A DNA stretch of 64,000 bases from Paraburkholderia ribeironis (GCF_900019265.1 NZ_CYGX02000047.1:1-64000); one strand, 5' to 3'; positions 9,237-18,631 are shown, counted from the first letter of the stretch. Notes: generated by a model not told the origin, from the letters alone. A program made the numbers and translations.

Positions 9237-9557
9237 GCTGTAACTCCTTAGATTGAAACGAATTCTTGTGCCGTCGGCATCTCTTGGGCGATTTTATCGC
9301 GAAGCGGACTGCATCCCCGTTCGCACGGACCGCAGCGCGTCGGGCGGTACGGTCCGCTCCGGACGCGACGGCGGACGGCGCGCCGCCTCTCGCGGGGCAT
9401 GTCGGCCTGCTTCGCCCGATTTGCGCTGCGCCGATCGAGCAATGATGTCGACCGGAGTTGGCGCTTTAGCTGTCGGCCAGAGTTCGCGCTTTAGCGCGTT
9501 ACTCTGGCCCCATGCAAAGCTCTTACTCCGGTCCCATGCAGCGCTGTTCCCGCCCGA
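9237..9557. other. fba-pyk intergenic region
   Basis: 321 bp with no supportable gene. The fba-proximal part should carry its ribosome site and promoter. The pyk-proximal half holds a nested inverted-repeat element annotated separately. Confidence 0.6.
9450..9533. repeat. Nested palindromic element (long branched hairpin)
   Basis: The outer arms GACCGGAGT (9450-9458) and ACTCCGGTC (9525-9533) are perfect complements. Inside them GCTTT (9463-9467) pairs with AAAGC (9516-9520), then GGCCAGAGT (9475-9483) pairs with ACTCTGGCC (9501-9509), and the apex is CGCGCT/AGCGCG (9485-9490 with 9493-9498). The two half-units also resemble each other (CCGGAGTTGGCGCTTTAGC versus CCAGAGTTCGCGCTTTAGC), so the element looks like one palindromic unit nested in a diverged copy. 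It may act as a terminator for pyk or as a dispersed palindromic repeat. Confidence 0.7.
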
Positions 9558-10994
9558 TCAGTACGGCTCGCCGACCCGCACGATCTTCAGCGTGTTGGTG
9601 CCGCCGGCCTGCCCCATCGGCTCGCCGACGGTCAGCACCACCATGTCGCCGCGCGACGCGTAGCCCTTGCTGACCACAGTCTCCACTGCCTGCTGCAACG
9701 CGGTGTCGCGGTCGGTGTTGGTGTCCAGATGCAGCGAGGTCACATTGCGGTACAGCGCCATCGCCCGTTCACTGGTGACGCGCGGCGTGAGCGCAAAGAT
9801 CGGCACGTGGGTCCAGTGACGCGACATCCACAGCGCGGTCGAGCCGGATTCGGTCAACGCCACGATCGCCTTCGCGCCCAGGTGATAAGCCGTGAAGAGC
9901 GCGCCCATCGCGATCGACTGGTCGATCCGGGTGAACGTGCGGTCGAGGAAATCCTTGTCCAGCTCCGACTGCTCCGACTTTTCGGCTTCCAGGCAGATCG
10001 CCGACATCGTCTCGATGGTTTGAACCGGGTACTTGCCCGCCGCCGATTCCGCCGACAGCATCACCGCGTCCGTGCCGTCGAGCACCGCGTTGGCGACGTC
10101 CGACACTTCGGCGCGGGTTGGCACCGGCGCGTAAATCATCGACTCCATCATCTGCGTCGCGGTGATCACGAACTTGTTCGATTCGCGCGCCATACGAATC
10201 ATCCGCTTTTGCAGCGCGGGAACTGCGGCATTGCCCACCTCTACGGCAAGATCGCCACGCGCGACCATGATGCCGTCCGAGGCGTCGAGGATGCCTTGCA
10301 GCGCCGGGATCGCTTCCGCGCGCTCGATCTTGGCGATCATCTTCGGCTTCATGCCGTACGGCGCGCCGGCGATATTCGCCAGCTGGCGGGCCATCTCCAT
10401 GTCGGTGGCGTTCTTCGGGAACGACACCGCGACATAATCGGCACCGAGCGACATCGCCGTGCGGATGTCTTCCATGTCTTTCGCGGTGAGCGCGGGTGCC
10501 GACAAGCCGCCGCCCTGGCGGTTGATACCCTTGTTGTTCGACAGGTCGCCACCGATCTTCACGATCGTATGGATCTCGTTGCCGATCACGCGTGCGACGT
10601 CCAGCACGATCAGGCCGTCGTTGAGCAACAACACGTCGCCCGCTTTCAGGTCGCGCGGCAGATCCTTGTAGTCCAGACCGACGCGCTCATCGTTGCCGAG
10701 TTCGCAATCGGCGTCGAGGATGAACGGCGCGCCGGCAACCAGCGTGACCTTGCCGTTTTCGAATTTGCCGACCCGGATCTTCGGGCCTTGCAGGTCCGCC
10801 ATGATGGCGACTTCGCGGCCCGCCTGACGGGCCGCCTCACGCACGAAATCGGCGCGCTGGCGGTGGTCGTCGGCGGTGCCGTGCGAGAAATTGAGCCGCA
10901 CCACGTCCAACCCTGCGTGAATCATTTGCAGCAGGATTTCCGGCGTATTGGAAGCCGGTCCAACGGTAGCGACAATCTTGGTAGCGCGATGCAT
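9558..10994 (-). CDS. pyk: Pyruvate kinase
   Basis: Transfers phosphate from phosphoenolpyruvate to ADP. The 478-residue protein begins MHRATKIVATVGPAS. Signature parts visible are LNFSHGTADDH, MADLQGPKIRVG, the KIERAEAI catalytic-lysine segment, and MVARGDLAVEVG, followed by the activation-domain motifs TATQMMESM and DGTDAVMLSAESAAGKYPV. The C-terminal domain is complete. The start at 10994 is clear from family alignment, although the frame remains open for about 700 bp upstream, through the spacer and into pgk. It lies between pgk and fba. Confidence 0.96.
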   Translation of the reverse strand: MHRATKIVATVGPASNTPEILLQMIHAGLDVVRLNFSHGTADDHRQRADFVREAARQAGREVAIMADLQGPKIRVGKFENGKVTLVAGAPFILDADCELGNDERVGLDYKDLPRDLKAGDVLLLNDGLIVLDVARVIGNEIHTIVKIGGDLSNNKGINRQGGGLSAPALTAKDMEDIRTAMSLGADYVAVSFPKNATDMEMARQLANIAGAPYGMKPKMIAKIERAEAIPALQGILDASDGIMVARGDLAVEVGNAAVPALQKRMIRMARESNKFVITATQMMESMIYAPVPTRAEVSDVANAVLDGTDAVMLSAESAAGKYPVQTIETMSAICLEAEKSEQSELDKDFLDRTFTRIDQSIAMGALFTAYHLGAKAIVALTESGSTALWMSRHWTHVPIFALTPRVTSERAMALYRNVTSLHLDTNTDRDTALQQAVETVVSKGYASRGDMVVLTVGEPMGQAGGTNTLKIVRVGEPY

Positions 10995-11463
10995 GAGTCT
11001 CCTCGTCTGGAAAAGATCGCTGGAAAGAGCGCTGCGAGTCGGATGCGGAGGCTGCGCACCGAAAGATGCTGCCAGGGGCTGCGCGCCGGTTGAAACCAGC
11101 GTCGCTTTATGGGATGAAGCGGTATTCGATACCAGCACGGCGGATGCCCGCGGGGGAACGGGCTCGGCGCCGGGGAGTCCTGCCTGCGACGGCGCAGCTT
11201 GTCCGCTGGACAATGCCGCGGCCTCGCCGGCAGTGGTCAACTCCGCGAGCGCAACGGACAAGCCGGATGCGGCTGCGGTTTCGACTGACGCCGCCGGCGT
11301 GGCGGCGGAGGATGCCGCGCGCTCCCCTGCAGTCGCTGCAGTCGCTGCAGTTGCTGCGGTCGCAGCGCGCGGCGACTTGCTGCCGTCTTTGCCGCCATGA
11401 TCGCCGCCGCGCTGGCCGCCGCGAACTTTTGCAGACTTTACCGTGGGGGAGCGCGGCGCCACA
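10995..11463. other. pgk-pyk spacer, low-complexity and open on both strands
   Basis: 469 bp without a recognisable gene. The minus strand is open in frame with pyk and would encode an Ala/Ser/Thr-rich stretch but contains no ATG before the pyk start. The plus strand is open from 10948 to 11400 and would encode an Ala-rich product. Near 11330-11365 there is a short tandem run of GCAGTCGCT-like 9-mers (about 4 copies). I treat both frames as composition artefacts. Confidence 0.5.
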
Positions 11464-12657
11464 TCAAGCCCGCGATTCCAGCACCTCGACGGCCGGCAAC
11501 TTCTTGCCTTCGAGGAACTCGAGGAATGCGCCGCCGCCCGTCGAGATGTAGCTGACCTTGTCGTGGATGCCGTACTTGGCGATCGCCGCGAGCGTGTCGC
11601 CGCCGCCCGCGATCGAGAACGCCGACGACCTGGCGATCGCGTCCGCCAGCGTCTTCGTGCCGTTGCCGAACTGGTCGAATTCGAACACGCCGACCGGGCC
11701 ATTCCAGACGATCGTGCCGGCCTTTTCCAGTTGCGCGGCGAGCGCTTTGGCGGTGTCCGGTCCGATGTCGAGGATCATGTCGTCGTCCTGCACGTCGGCG
11801 ACAGCCTTGACTTCGGCCTTGGCGGTCGGCGAAAACTCCTTGGCCGTGACCACGTCGGTCGGGATCGGCACCGACGCGCCGCGGGCCTTGGCCGCGTCGA
11901 TGATCGCCTTGGCCTCGTTCACCAGATCCGCTTCGGCAAGCGACTTGCCGATCTTCAGACCGGCGGCCAGCATGAACGTATTCGCGATGCCGCCGCCGAC
12001 GATCAGCTGATCGACCTTGTCGGCCAGCGATTTCAAAATGGTCAGCTTGGTCGACACCTTCGAGCCGGCGACGATCGCCACCAGCGGACGCTTCGGCGCG
12101 CCCAGCGCCTTGCCGAGCGCTTCGAGTTCAGCCGCCAGCAGCGGGCCCGCGCACGCGACAGGCGCGTACTTCGCAATGCCGTGCGTGGTCGCTTCGGCGC
12201 GGTGGGCGGTGCCGAACGCGTCATTGACGTAGATGTCGCAAAGCTTCGCCATTTTCTGCGCGAGCTCGTCGGAATCTTTCTTTTCGCCCTTGTTGACGCG
12301 GCAGTTTTCCAGCAGCACGACCGAGCCCGGCGCGACGTTCACGCCGTTTTCGACCCAGTTCGCGACCAGCGGCACGTCGCGGCCGAGCAGTTCGGCCAGA
12401 CGCGTCGCGACCGGCGCAAGCGAGTCTTCCGGCTTGAAGGCGCCCTCGGTGGGGCGGCCCAGGTGCGACGTGACCATCACGGCCGCGCCCGCGTCGAGCG
12501 CGGACCTGATCGCCGGCACGGAGGCGCGGATACGGGTGTCTTCGGTGATGTTGCCTTGATCGTCCTGCGGCACGTTCAGATCGGCACGGATGAACACGCG
12601 TTTGCCAGACAGCTTGCCATCGGCGATCAGATCGGAGAGACGCAATACCTTGTTCAT
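11464..12657 (-). CDS. pgk: Phosphoglycerate kinase
   Basis: Converts 1,3-bisphosphoglycerate and ADP to 3-phosphoglycerate and ATP. The 397-residue protein begins MNKVLRLSDL. It has RVFIRADLNVPQD at about residues 20-32, MVTSHLGRPTEG (substrate arginine), the NDAFGTAHR motif, the AIVAGSKVSTK nucleotide region, and the C-terminal STGGGAFLEFLEGKKLP. The start at 12657 is fixed by family alignment; the frame upstream is open but unrelated. It is first in the minus-strand pgk-pyk-fba group. Confidence 0.97.
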   Translation of the reverse strand: MNKVLRLSDLIADGKLSGKRVFIRADLNVPQDDQGNITEDTRIRASVPAIRSALDAGAAVMVTSHLGRPTEGAFKPEDSLAPVATRLAELLGRDVPLVANWVENGVNVAPGSVVLLENCRVNKGEKKDSDELAQKMAKLCDIYVNDAFGTAHRAEATTHGIAKYAPVACAGPLLAAELEALGKALGAPKRPLVAIVAGSKVSTKLTILKSLADKVDQLIVGGGIANTFMLAAGLKIGKSLAEADLVNEAKAIIDAAKARGASVPIPTDVVTAKEFSPTAKAEVKAVADVQDDDMILDIGPDTAKALAAQLEKAGTIVWNGPVGVFEFDQFGNGTKTLADAIARSSAFSIAGGGDTLAAIAKYGIHDKVSYISTGGGAFLEFLEGKKLPAVEVLESRA

Positions 12658-12936
12658 GGGCGTATGTGTACGAGTTGATGAGAAGGCGATGGCGGACGAC
12701 GCGCGGGCCTCAGGCGCCGCAGATTCAGCGCTTGCGCTCGGCAGCGGTTCCACAGGATGGGCGCCGACGGCAGGGCCGCGGCTTGGGCGCCTTGCAGGAG
12801 CGCGCTCGACCCGGAAAGCGGCATTTTAACTGATCCGCACTGTGATCCCCACTGCCTGCTGACCGGCGGCGAGGCGAATGTCCCGCATTTGACAGTCGGC
12901 CACTCATGTCGCAACGCAGCATTGATTGCCATGCAA

Positions 12937-13272
12937 TCACATGAAGATGCGCAACAAGATGCGCAACAACGTAAAAACGACCATTCCAGTGACGATCGTG
13001 CCAAGCATGCTGCGCCGCCACAAAAACCACGCCAGACCAGCCAGCGCCGCGTAAAATTCGTGATTGGAGGGCGCGAACGACAGGCCTTCGGACGTCGCCA
13101 GCACATCGGGCAATACCACGGCGGCCAGCGCCGCGGCCGGCGCGTAGCGCAGCATCCGCTGCACGCGCTCTGGCAATACCGTACGCTCACCGCCGATCAG
13201 AAACATCGCACGCGTCACCGCGGTGACGAGGGTCATGCCGAGAATGGCCAGCCAGATCTGCGTGGATGTCAT
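12937..13272 (-). CDS. azlD: AzlD family branched-chain amino acid exporter small subunit
   Basis: A 111-residue membrane protein beginning MTSTQIWLAIL, with about four hydrophobic segments: a first helix at 5-25, AAALAAVVLPDVL, FYAALAGLAWFLW and TIVTGMVVFTLLRILL. The AzlD family partners the larger AzlC protein to export branched-chain amino acids (or, in YgaH, valine). Its start overlaps the stop of azlC by 4 bp (13269-13272), which indicates translational coupling. Divergently placed ilvE supports a link with branched-chain amino acids. Confidence 0.88.
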   Translation of the reverse strand: MTSTQIWLAILGMTLVTAVTRAMFLIGGERTVLPERVQRMLRYAPAAALAAVVLPDVLATSEGLSFAPSNHEFYAALAGLAWFLWRRSMLGTIVTGMVVFTLLRILLRIFM

Positions 13273-14015
13273 TGGCGGTCTCCGGCGCTGTTGCGGATAC
13301 GGCGCAAGTCGGCGCGCTCGACCATCACGTCGGCGGCGCTGCCGGCGACGATCGCCGCGATCACCGCGAGCGGCAGCGCGAGCCGGTAAGGCAGGTCGAA
13401 AGCGAGCAGCGACACGACGCCGGCAATGCTCACCGCGACCAGCGTGGAACGCGTCGCGATCGCCGACACCATGATGGGCACCAACGCCAGCGTGCCCGCC
13501 AGCGCAAGCCCCCAGTTGTCGGGAATCAGGCTCGCGAGCAGAATGCCGGCGATCGACGACACCTGCCAGGACAGCCAGCTCGCCAGCGCCATGCCCCAGA
13601 AGTACGCCTCCTTGCCCGGCACGTAACCGGTCGGGAAGCTCTTCTTCTGGAACAGCAGATAGATCACGTCGCCGTTGAAATAGCCGAGCAGGATGCGCCG
13701 CCACATCGACAGATAGGAGAAATGCGGCGCGAGCCCCGCACTGAAGATCACGAAACGCGTATTGACCATCGCGGCCGTGAGCAGCACGGTCCAGATCGGC
13801 AGCTTGGCGGCGAGCAGCGGCAGTACCGCCAGTTGCGACGATCCCGCGTAGCACAGCAGGGACATGGTCAGCGCCTGCGGCAACGTGAGCACGGATTTGC
13901 TCATCGCAATACCGGTGACGAGCCCCCACGAGAAAATCGCCATGAGCGTCGGCGAATAGTCGCGCGCACCTTCACGAAAGGCACGGCGATTGTTGTGTGA
14001 CAGACGAGCAAGCAT
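13269..14015 (-). CDS. azlC: AzlC family branched-chain amino acid permease
   Basis: A 248-residue membrane protein with the AzlC core: ARDYSPTLMAIFSWGLVTGIA, then LLCYAGSSQLAVLPLLA, VNTRFVIFSAGLAPH, and the late helices GLALAGTLALVPIMVS and LALPLAVIAAIVAG. The family exports branched-chain amino acids and toxic analogues together with AzlD, which overlaps its 3' end by 4 bp. It is transcribed divergently from ilvE across 226 bp. A TATAAT hexamer on the minus strand (complement of 14121-14126) may be its -10 box. Confidence 0.9.
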   Translation of the reverse strand: MLARLSHNNRRAFREGARDYSPTLMAIFSWGLVTGIAMSKSVLTLPQALTMSLLCYAGSSQLAVLPLLAAKLPIWTVLLTAAMVNTRFVIFSAGLAPHFSYLSMWRRILLGYFNGDVIYLLFQKKSFPTGYVPGKEAYFWGMALASWLSWQVSSIAGILLASLIPDNWGLALAGTLALVPIMVSAIATRSTLVAVSIAGVVSLLAFDLPYRLALPLAVIAAIVAGSAADVMVERADLRRIRNSAGDRQ

Positions 14016-14241
14016 GAGGCGAAACGGCTCGGCGCAAGAACGCCGTAATGAAGGGAGAGTCGACGCCAGGTCATCAAGGCACCCGCTGGCGCATCCGGAT
14101 TTGATTTATGCGTGCGCCGGATTATACCGCCCGCGATGCGGCTCAATGCCCGTTCGGTGTGCAAAAGACGCTAAAATGACGCTCTTGGCTGCGCCTAGGC
14201 GCTGGTAGCCACACCTCACAACGCACCTGCTGGAGAATCGT

Positions 14242-15165
14242 ATGTCAATGGCCGACCGCGACGGCAAGATCTGGATGGATGGCAAGCTCATCGAATGGCG
14301 CGATGCCAAAATCCACGTGCTCACCCACACGCTGCACTACGGCATGGGCGTTTTCGAAGGCGTGCGCGCCTACAAGGCGGCCGACGGTAGCACCGCGATT
14401 TTCCGTCTGCAGGAGCACACCAAGCGTCTGCTGAACTCGGCCAAGATTTTCCAGATGGACGTGCCGTTCGACCACGAAACGCTCGCCGCCGCGCAGCGCG
14501 AAGTGGTCCGCGAAAACAAGCTCGAGTCGTGCTATCTGCGCCCGATCATCTGGGTCGGCTCGGAAAAGCTGGGCGTGTCGGCCAAGGGCAACACCATTCA
14601 CGTGGCCATCGCCGCGTGGCCGTGGGGCGCCTACCTTGGTGAAGACGGCATCGCCAAGGGCATCCGCGTGAAGACCTCGTCGTTCACGCGCCATCACGTG
14701 AACGTGTCGATGGTTCGCGCGAAAGCGTCGGGCTGGTACGTGAACTCGATCCTCGCGAACCAGGAAGCGACCGCCGACGGCTACGACGAAGCGCTGTTGC
14801 TCGACGTCGACGGCTATGTGTCGGAAGGCTCGGGCGAGAACTTCTTCCTCGTGAACAACGGCAAGCTGTACACGCCGGACCTGTCGTCGTGCCTCGACGG
14901 CATCACGCGCGATACGGTCATCACGCTGGCGCGCGACGCGGGCATCCAGGTAATCGAAAAGCGCATCACGCGCGACGAGGTCTACACCTGCGACGAAGCC
15001 TTCTTCACCGGCACCGCAGCCGAAGTCACGCCGATCCGCGAGCTCGACAACCGCACGATCGGCTCGGGCGCACGCGGCCCGATCACCGAGAAGCTGCAGT
15101 CGGCCTTCTTCGACGTCGTGAACGGCAAGAGCGACAAGTACGCGCACTGGCTAACCAAGATCTAA
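14242..15165 (+). CDS. ilvE: Branched-chain-amino-acid aminotransferase
   Basis: Fold-type IV PLP enzyme catalysing the last step of leucine, isoleucine and valine synthesis. The 307-residue protein begins MSMADRDGKIWMDG. It shows THTLHYGMGVFEGVRAY, the probable PLP lysine K161 within RAKASGWYVNS, DVDGYVSEGSGENFF and the C-terminal TGTAAEVTPI loop. A possible -10 (TAAAAT) lies at 14172-14177 and a GGAGA ribosome site at about 14231-14235. It is followed 87 bp later by a small zinc-finger gene, probably in one transcript. Confidence 0.96.
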   Translation: MSMADRDGKIWMDGKLIEWRDAKIHVLTHTLHYGMGVFEGVRAYKAADGSTAIFRLQEHTKRLLNSAKIFQMDVPFDHETLAAAQREVVRENKLESCYLRPIIWVGSEKLGVSAKGNTIHVAIAAWPWGAYLGEDGIAKGIRVKTSSFTRHHVNVSMVRAKASGWYVNSILANQEATADGYDEALLLDVDGYVSEGSGENFFLVNNGKLYTPDLSSCLDGITRDTVITLARDAGIQVIEKRITRDEVYTCDEAFFTGTAAEVTPIRELDNRTIGSGARGPITEKLQSAFFDVVNGKSDKYAHWLTKI

Positions 15166-15252
15166 CGCGCGCCACGCCGCTGGCGAGGCCGCTTGTGCAG
15201 CGCGCCTGCTACCGGCGCGACGCCCGCACCCTGCATACAACGAGAAAGTCCC

Positions 15253-15447
15253 ATGAGCGAAATCAAGGAAATGCCGCTGGTCGAACTGTCGGCAAAAGAC
15301 CTGCCGGCGTACTGCCCGAACCCGGCCATGCCGCGCTGGAGCGCGCATCCGCGCGTGTTCATCGACGTCACGCATGGCGAAGCGCGTTGCCCGTACTGCA
15401 GCACGCGTTACAAGCTGCGCGACGGCGAAGTCGTCAAAGGCCATTGA
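15253..15447 (+). CDS. Small zinc-finger domain protein (zf-CHCC, NDUFS6-like)
   Basis: A 64-residue protein with candidate zinc ligands C21, H32 or H41, and C46-P-Y-C49, a spacing like the CHCC zinc finger of the mitochondrial complex I subunit NDUFS6. The bacterial relatives are widespread in beta-proteobacteria but have no settled role. It lies between ilvE and waaF. The start at 15253 follows a GAGAAAG site. Confidence 0.8.
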   Translation: MSEIKEMPLVELSAKDLPAYCPNPAMPRWSAHPRVFIDVTHGEARCPYCSTRYKLRDGEVVKGH

Positions 15448-15850
15448 ATACGGCGTACCGAGCGTTGCTTGCTGGCGGCGCGGCCTGCGAGGTGGGGGGC
15501 GCGGTTTGATGTGCGCGGGTTGATGTGTATTTATTGCGTGCGTCCCGTCGTCTGTTTCGACGTCGACATCGTCACCCGTCGCGTTGCGTGGCTTGCTGAC
15601 TGATTCGCTGCGCATTCCGCTTGCCGCTTCGTCGTTAGACCGGTCGGCAGCGGTTGCGCAGCAGGCGAACACGGCGCCAACGCGCACGCACGCAGGCCAA
15701 AGGGCAGCGCGTGGCGGCAGGGCCGCCACCGCGGCGCATCCGGCGATATCGAAAGCGCACCGCGCAGTTGGCGGCTTTTCCCTTTTTACCAATCCGAACG
15801 CCACGCGCATCTCACGCGGCGCTTCATTTCGACACCGGACACTCTCTCTG
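15448..15850. other. Intergenic region before waaF
   Basis: 403 bp with no supportable gene. A frame in phase with waaF is open from 15584 but encodes Arg/Ala-rich sequence with no similarity to heptosyltransferases. No terminator or clear promoter is visible. Confidence 0.5.
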
Positions 15851-16876
15851 ATGCGTCGCGCGTTGGTTATCGCACCGAACTGGATCGGTGACGCATTGAT
15901 GGCGCAGCCGCTGTTTGCGCGCCTCGTGAAATTGCATCCGCGCATCGTGATCGACGCGGTCGCGCCCTCGTGGGTCGCACCCGTGCTCGAACGCATGCCG
16001 GAAATCCGCGACGTCTACGCCACCGACCTCGGGCACGGCAAGCTGCAAATGCTGCGCCGCTGGCAGCTGTCGAGCGATTTGCGCGACGTCGGCTACGACG
16101 CGGCCTATGTGCTGCCGAACTCGTTCAAATCGGCGCTGATTCCATGGCTGGCGAACGTTCCGCTGCGCATCGGCTATACCGGCGAGAGTCGCTATGGCTT
16201 GCTGAACGTGCGTCACGCGAATCCGCGCAAGGACGAACGTCCGCCGATGGTCGGCCATTACGCCGCCCTCGCCTACGCGCCCGGCGCCAGGATCCCCGAC
16301 GATCTGCCGATGCCGCGTCTCGACACGGACCTGAATGAAGCGTCGCGCGTGTCGGCGCGCTTCAATCTGGACACCCGCGTGCCGCTGCTGGTGTTCTGTC
16401 CGGGCGCCGAGTACGGGCCCGCCAAGCGCTGGCCGCCCGAGCACTTCGCGGCGCTCGCGCAGATGGTCGGCCAGTCGTTCCCGTACACGCAGATCGTCGC
16501 GCTCGGCTCGCCGAAAGACGCGCCGCTCGCACAGGCAATCGCCGAGAAGGCGCCGAACGTGCGCAACCTGTGCGGCCAGACCGCGCTGGGCGAAGCTTGC
16601 GCGCTGATCTCGCGGGCCAACGCGGTCGTCACCAACGACTCCGGCCTGATGCACGTGGCCGCCGCGCTGCGCCGCCCGCTCGTGGCGGTGTACGGTTCGA
16701 CCGATCCGCGCCACACGCCGCCCCTGTCGGAGCTTGCGAAGGTACAATGGCTCCATCTCGAATGCAGCCCCTGTTTTCAGCGCGAGTGTCCGCTCGGTCA
16801 TCTGAACTGCCTGAAGCAGCTGAGCGCCGAACAGGTATTCGGCGATTTGCGCGGCATGCTGCTCGCGCAACGCTGA
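15851..16876 (+). CDS. waaF: ADP-heptose:LPS heptosyltransferase II
   Basis: GT9-family glycosyltransferase that adds the second heptose to the lipopolysaccharide inner core at the cytoplasmic face of the inner membrane. The 341-residue protein begins MRRALVIAPNWIGDALMAQPL, the conserved N-terminal motif. It continues with YVLPNSFKSALIPW, CPGAEYGPAKRWPPEHFA for ADP-heptose binding, and VTNDSGLMHVAAAL/VAVYGSTDP. The start at 15851 places the conserved motif at the N-terminus. No other LPS core gene is adjacent. Confidence 0.94.
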   Translation: MRRALVIAPNWIGDALMAQPLFARLVKLHPRIVIDAVAPSWVAPVLERMPEIRDVYATDLGHGKLQMLRRWQLSSDLRDVGYDAAYVLPNSFKSALIPWLANVPLRIGYTGESRYGLLNVRHANPRKDERPPMVGHYAALAYAPGARIPDDLPMPRLDTDLNEASRVSARFNLDTRVPLLVFCPGAEYGPAKRWPPEHFAALAQMVGQSFPYTQIVALGSPKDAPLAQAIAEKAPNVRNLCGQTALGEACALISRANAVVTNDSGLMHVAAALRRPLVAVYGSTDPRHTPPLSELAKVQWLHLECSPCFQRECPLGHLNCLKQLSAEQVFGDLRGMLLAQR

Positions 16877-17044
16877 GCCGACTGATACTTGCACGCAACA
16901 CTGCACGCCCCTGAGTGCGTCGCGTCATGTTCGCGCCTTGCGGCGTGGGCATTCTGGCGGCAGGGGCGGCAAGTCCGGTGCGCCGGACTGTCCCGCTGAC
17001 CGCTGCCCCGCAACCGCGCGCCGCGCACAAGAGACTGACGAGCC

Positions 17045-17491
17045 ATGCCACGTTTTGCCCATATCTTCGAAGCCGCCGCCGATACCCTGAACGCCTACTA
17101 TCAGGCCATCGCCGAGGTCAATATCGACAGCTTGATGGGCCTGTGGATCGATGAAGAGTTCGTCAGCTGCATCTGTGCCGACGGCTCGCACCTGCACGGT
17201 ATCGACAGTATTCGCACCGGCTTGCAGACCCAGCTCGAGGCCGCGCCCGTGTCGATCGAACCGCTCGACATCCGCGTCTACGACAGCCTCGGCACGGTCG
17301 TCTATGCGATCGCCGAAGCGCACCGTCCCGTCGATCCCACCGCCACGCCCGCGATGGTGTTCACCACTTACGTGATGGTCCACGAACGCGGCGAATGGCG
17401 CATCGCGCACATTCACGCGAGCCCGATGCCGAATGAGACCGCGAGCCAGTTCGCGACGAAGATGCGACATGGCCAGGGCTCGCTGCACTGA
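17045..17491 (+). CDS. NTF2/SnoaL-like small protein
   Basis: A 148-residue cytosolic protein resembling ketosteroid-isomerase-like (NTF2 fold) domains. It starts with a helix AADTLNAYYQAIAEVNID followed by LMGLWIDEEFVSC, HGIDSIRTGL, and the final strands FTTYVMVHERGEWRIAHIHASP. The fold serves enzymes and binding proteins, and no catalytic residue set points to one reaction. It lies about 40 bp before an alpha/beta hydrolase on the same strand and may be co-transcribed with it. Confidence 0.8.
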   Translation: MPRFAHIFEAAADTLNAYYQAIAEVNIDSLMGLWIDEEFVSCICADGSHLHGIDSIRTGLQTQLEAAPVSIEPLDIRVYDSLGTVVYAIAEAHRPVDPTATPAMVFTTYVMVHERGEWRIAHIHASPMPNETASQFATKMRHGQGSLH

Positions 17492-17533
17492 CGGGCTCAG
17501 GCGGTTTCATTGCTTTTTCGTTCCAACGCCGGC

Positions 17534-18631
17534 ATGAGTTCGACGCACGATAAATCCGCTTCCTCCGGCACGGCGCGCGCCGCGGCCGCCGTCGAGGCCA
17601 CCGCCGCGGCCACCGTTGAACTGCTCTATCGCGCGCCGCTGTGGCTGCCGAACCGGCATGCGCAGACCATCGTCCCGTCGCTGTTCGCGCGCCGTCCCGC
17701 GGTGTCGTTTCGACGTGAACGCTGGGACACGCCCGACGGCGACTTCATCGATCTCGACTGGGTCGTGCATGACGATCGGTCCACCGCGTCGCTCACCGCT
17801 GCCGCGACGCCCCGGATTCCCGCCGCCGACGCACCGCTGTTCGTGCTGTTTCACGGCCTCGAAGGCAGTTCGGCATCGCACTACGCGGCGTCATTGATGG
17901 CAGCCGCACGCGATTACGGCTGGCATGGCGTCGTGCCGCACTTTCGCAGTTGCAGCGGCACGTTGAATCGCTTGCCGCGTTTCTACCACCTCGCCGACAG
18001 CAATGAAGCCGATTGGGTGCTGCGACGCTTGCGCGCCGCGCATCGCGGGCCGGTCGTGGTGGCGGGCGTGTCGCTCGGCGGCAATGTGCTGCTGCGCTGG
18101 CTCGGCGAGCGGCGCGAGGAGGCCGCGTCGGTGGTGTCCGCCGCCGCCGCGATTTCGACGCCTATCGATGTGCATGCTGGCGGGCGTGCGTTGTCCCAAG
18201 GCTTCGGCCTCGTCTACACGCGCAGTTTCCTGAAGACGCTCAAGCAGAAAGCCGACCAGAAGTTGGTCCAGTTTCCGGGCCTGTTCGATCGCGACGCGAT
18301 GCTGGCGAGCCGCACCATGTACGAGTTCGACAATGTGGTGACCGCGCCCCTGCACGGCTTTCGCAATACCGACGACTACTGGACCCGCGCGACCACGCGT
18401 CCGCTGCTGCCGCACATTCAGGTGCCCACGCTGGTGCTGAATGCGCGCAACGACCCGTTCCTGCCGGAAGACGCGTTGCCGTCGCGGCACCAGGTGTCGG
18501 CGGCGGTCGAACTCGACCAACCGAGGCACGGCGGCCACGCTGGCTTCATGACCGGGCCGTTCCCGGGCCGTATCGACTGGCTGTCGCGGCGCGTGTTCGG
18601 CTACCTGGAGCGACACATCGACCATGGATGA
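17534..18631 (+). CDS. YheT-type alpha/beta hydrolase
   Basis: A 365-residue alpha/beta hydrolase of the YheT/ABHD1-3 group. It has the family entry motif LPNRHAQT, an oxyanion region FVLFHGLEGS, a nucleophile elbow GVSLGGN and a late DPFLPEDALP segment before the catalytic His in the GGHAGF motif. Members act as esterases or lipases; the substrate is unknown. The start at 17534 (MSSTHDK) is chosen over an in-frame ATG eight codons upstream by family length. An Ala-rich leader of about 35 residues precedes the domain. The 3' end overlaps the next gene by 8 bp. Confidence 0.88.
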   Translation: MSSTHDKSASSGTARAAAAVEATAAATVELLYRAPLWLPNRHAQTIVPSLFARRPAVSFRRERWDTPDGDFIDLDWVVHDDRSTASLTAAATPRIPAADAPLFVLFHGLEGSSASHYAASLMAAARDYGWHGVVPHFRSCSGTLNRLPRFYHLADSNEADWVLRRLRAAHRGPVVVAGVSLGGNVLLRWLGERREEAASVVSAAAAISTPIDVHAGGRALSQGFGLVYTRSFLKTLKQKADQKLVQFPGLFDRDAMLASRTMYEFDNVVTAPLHGFRNTDDYWTRATTRPLLPHIQVPTLVLNARNDPFLPEDALPSRHQVSAAVELDQPRHGGHAGFMTGPFPGRIDWLSRRVFGYLERHIDHG

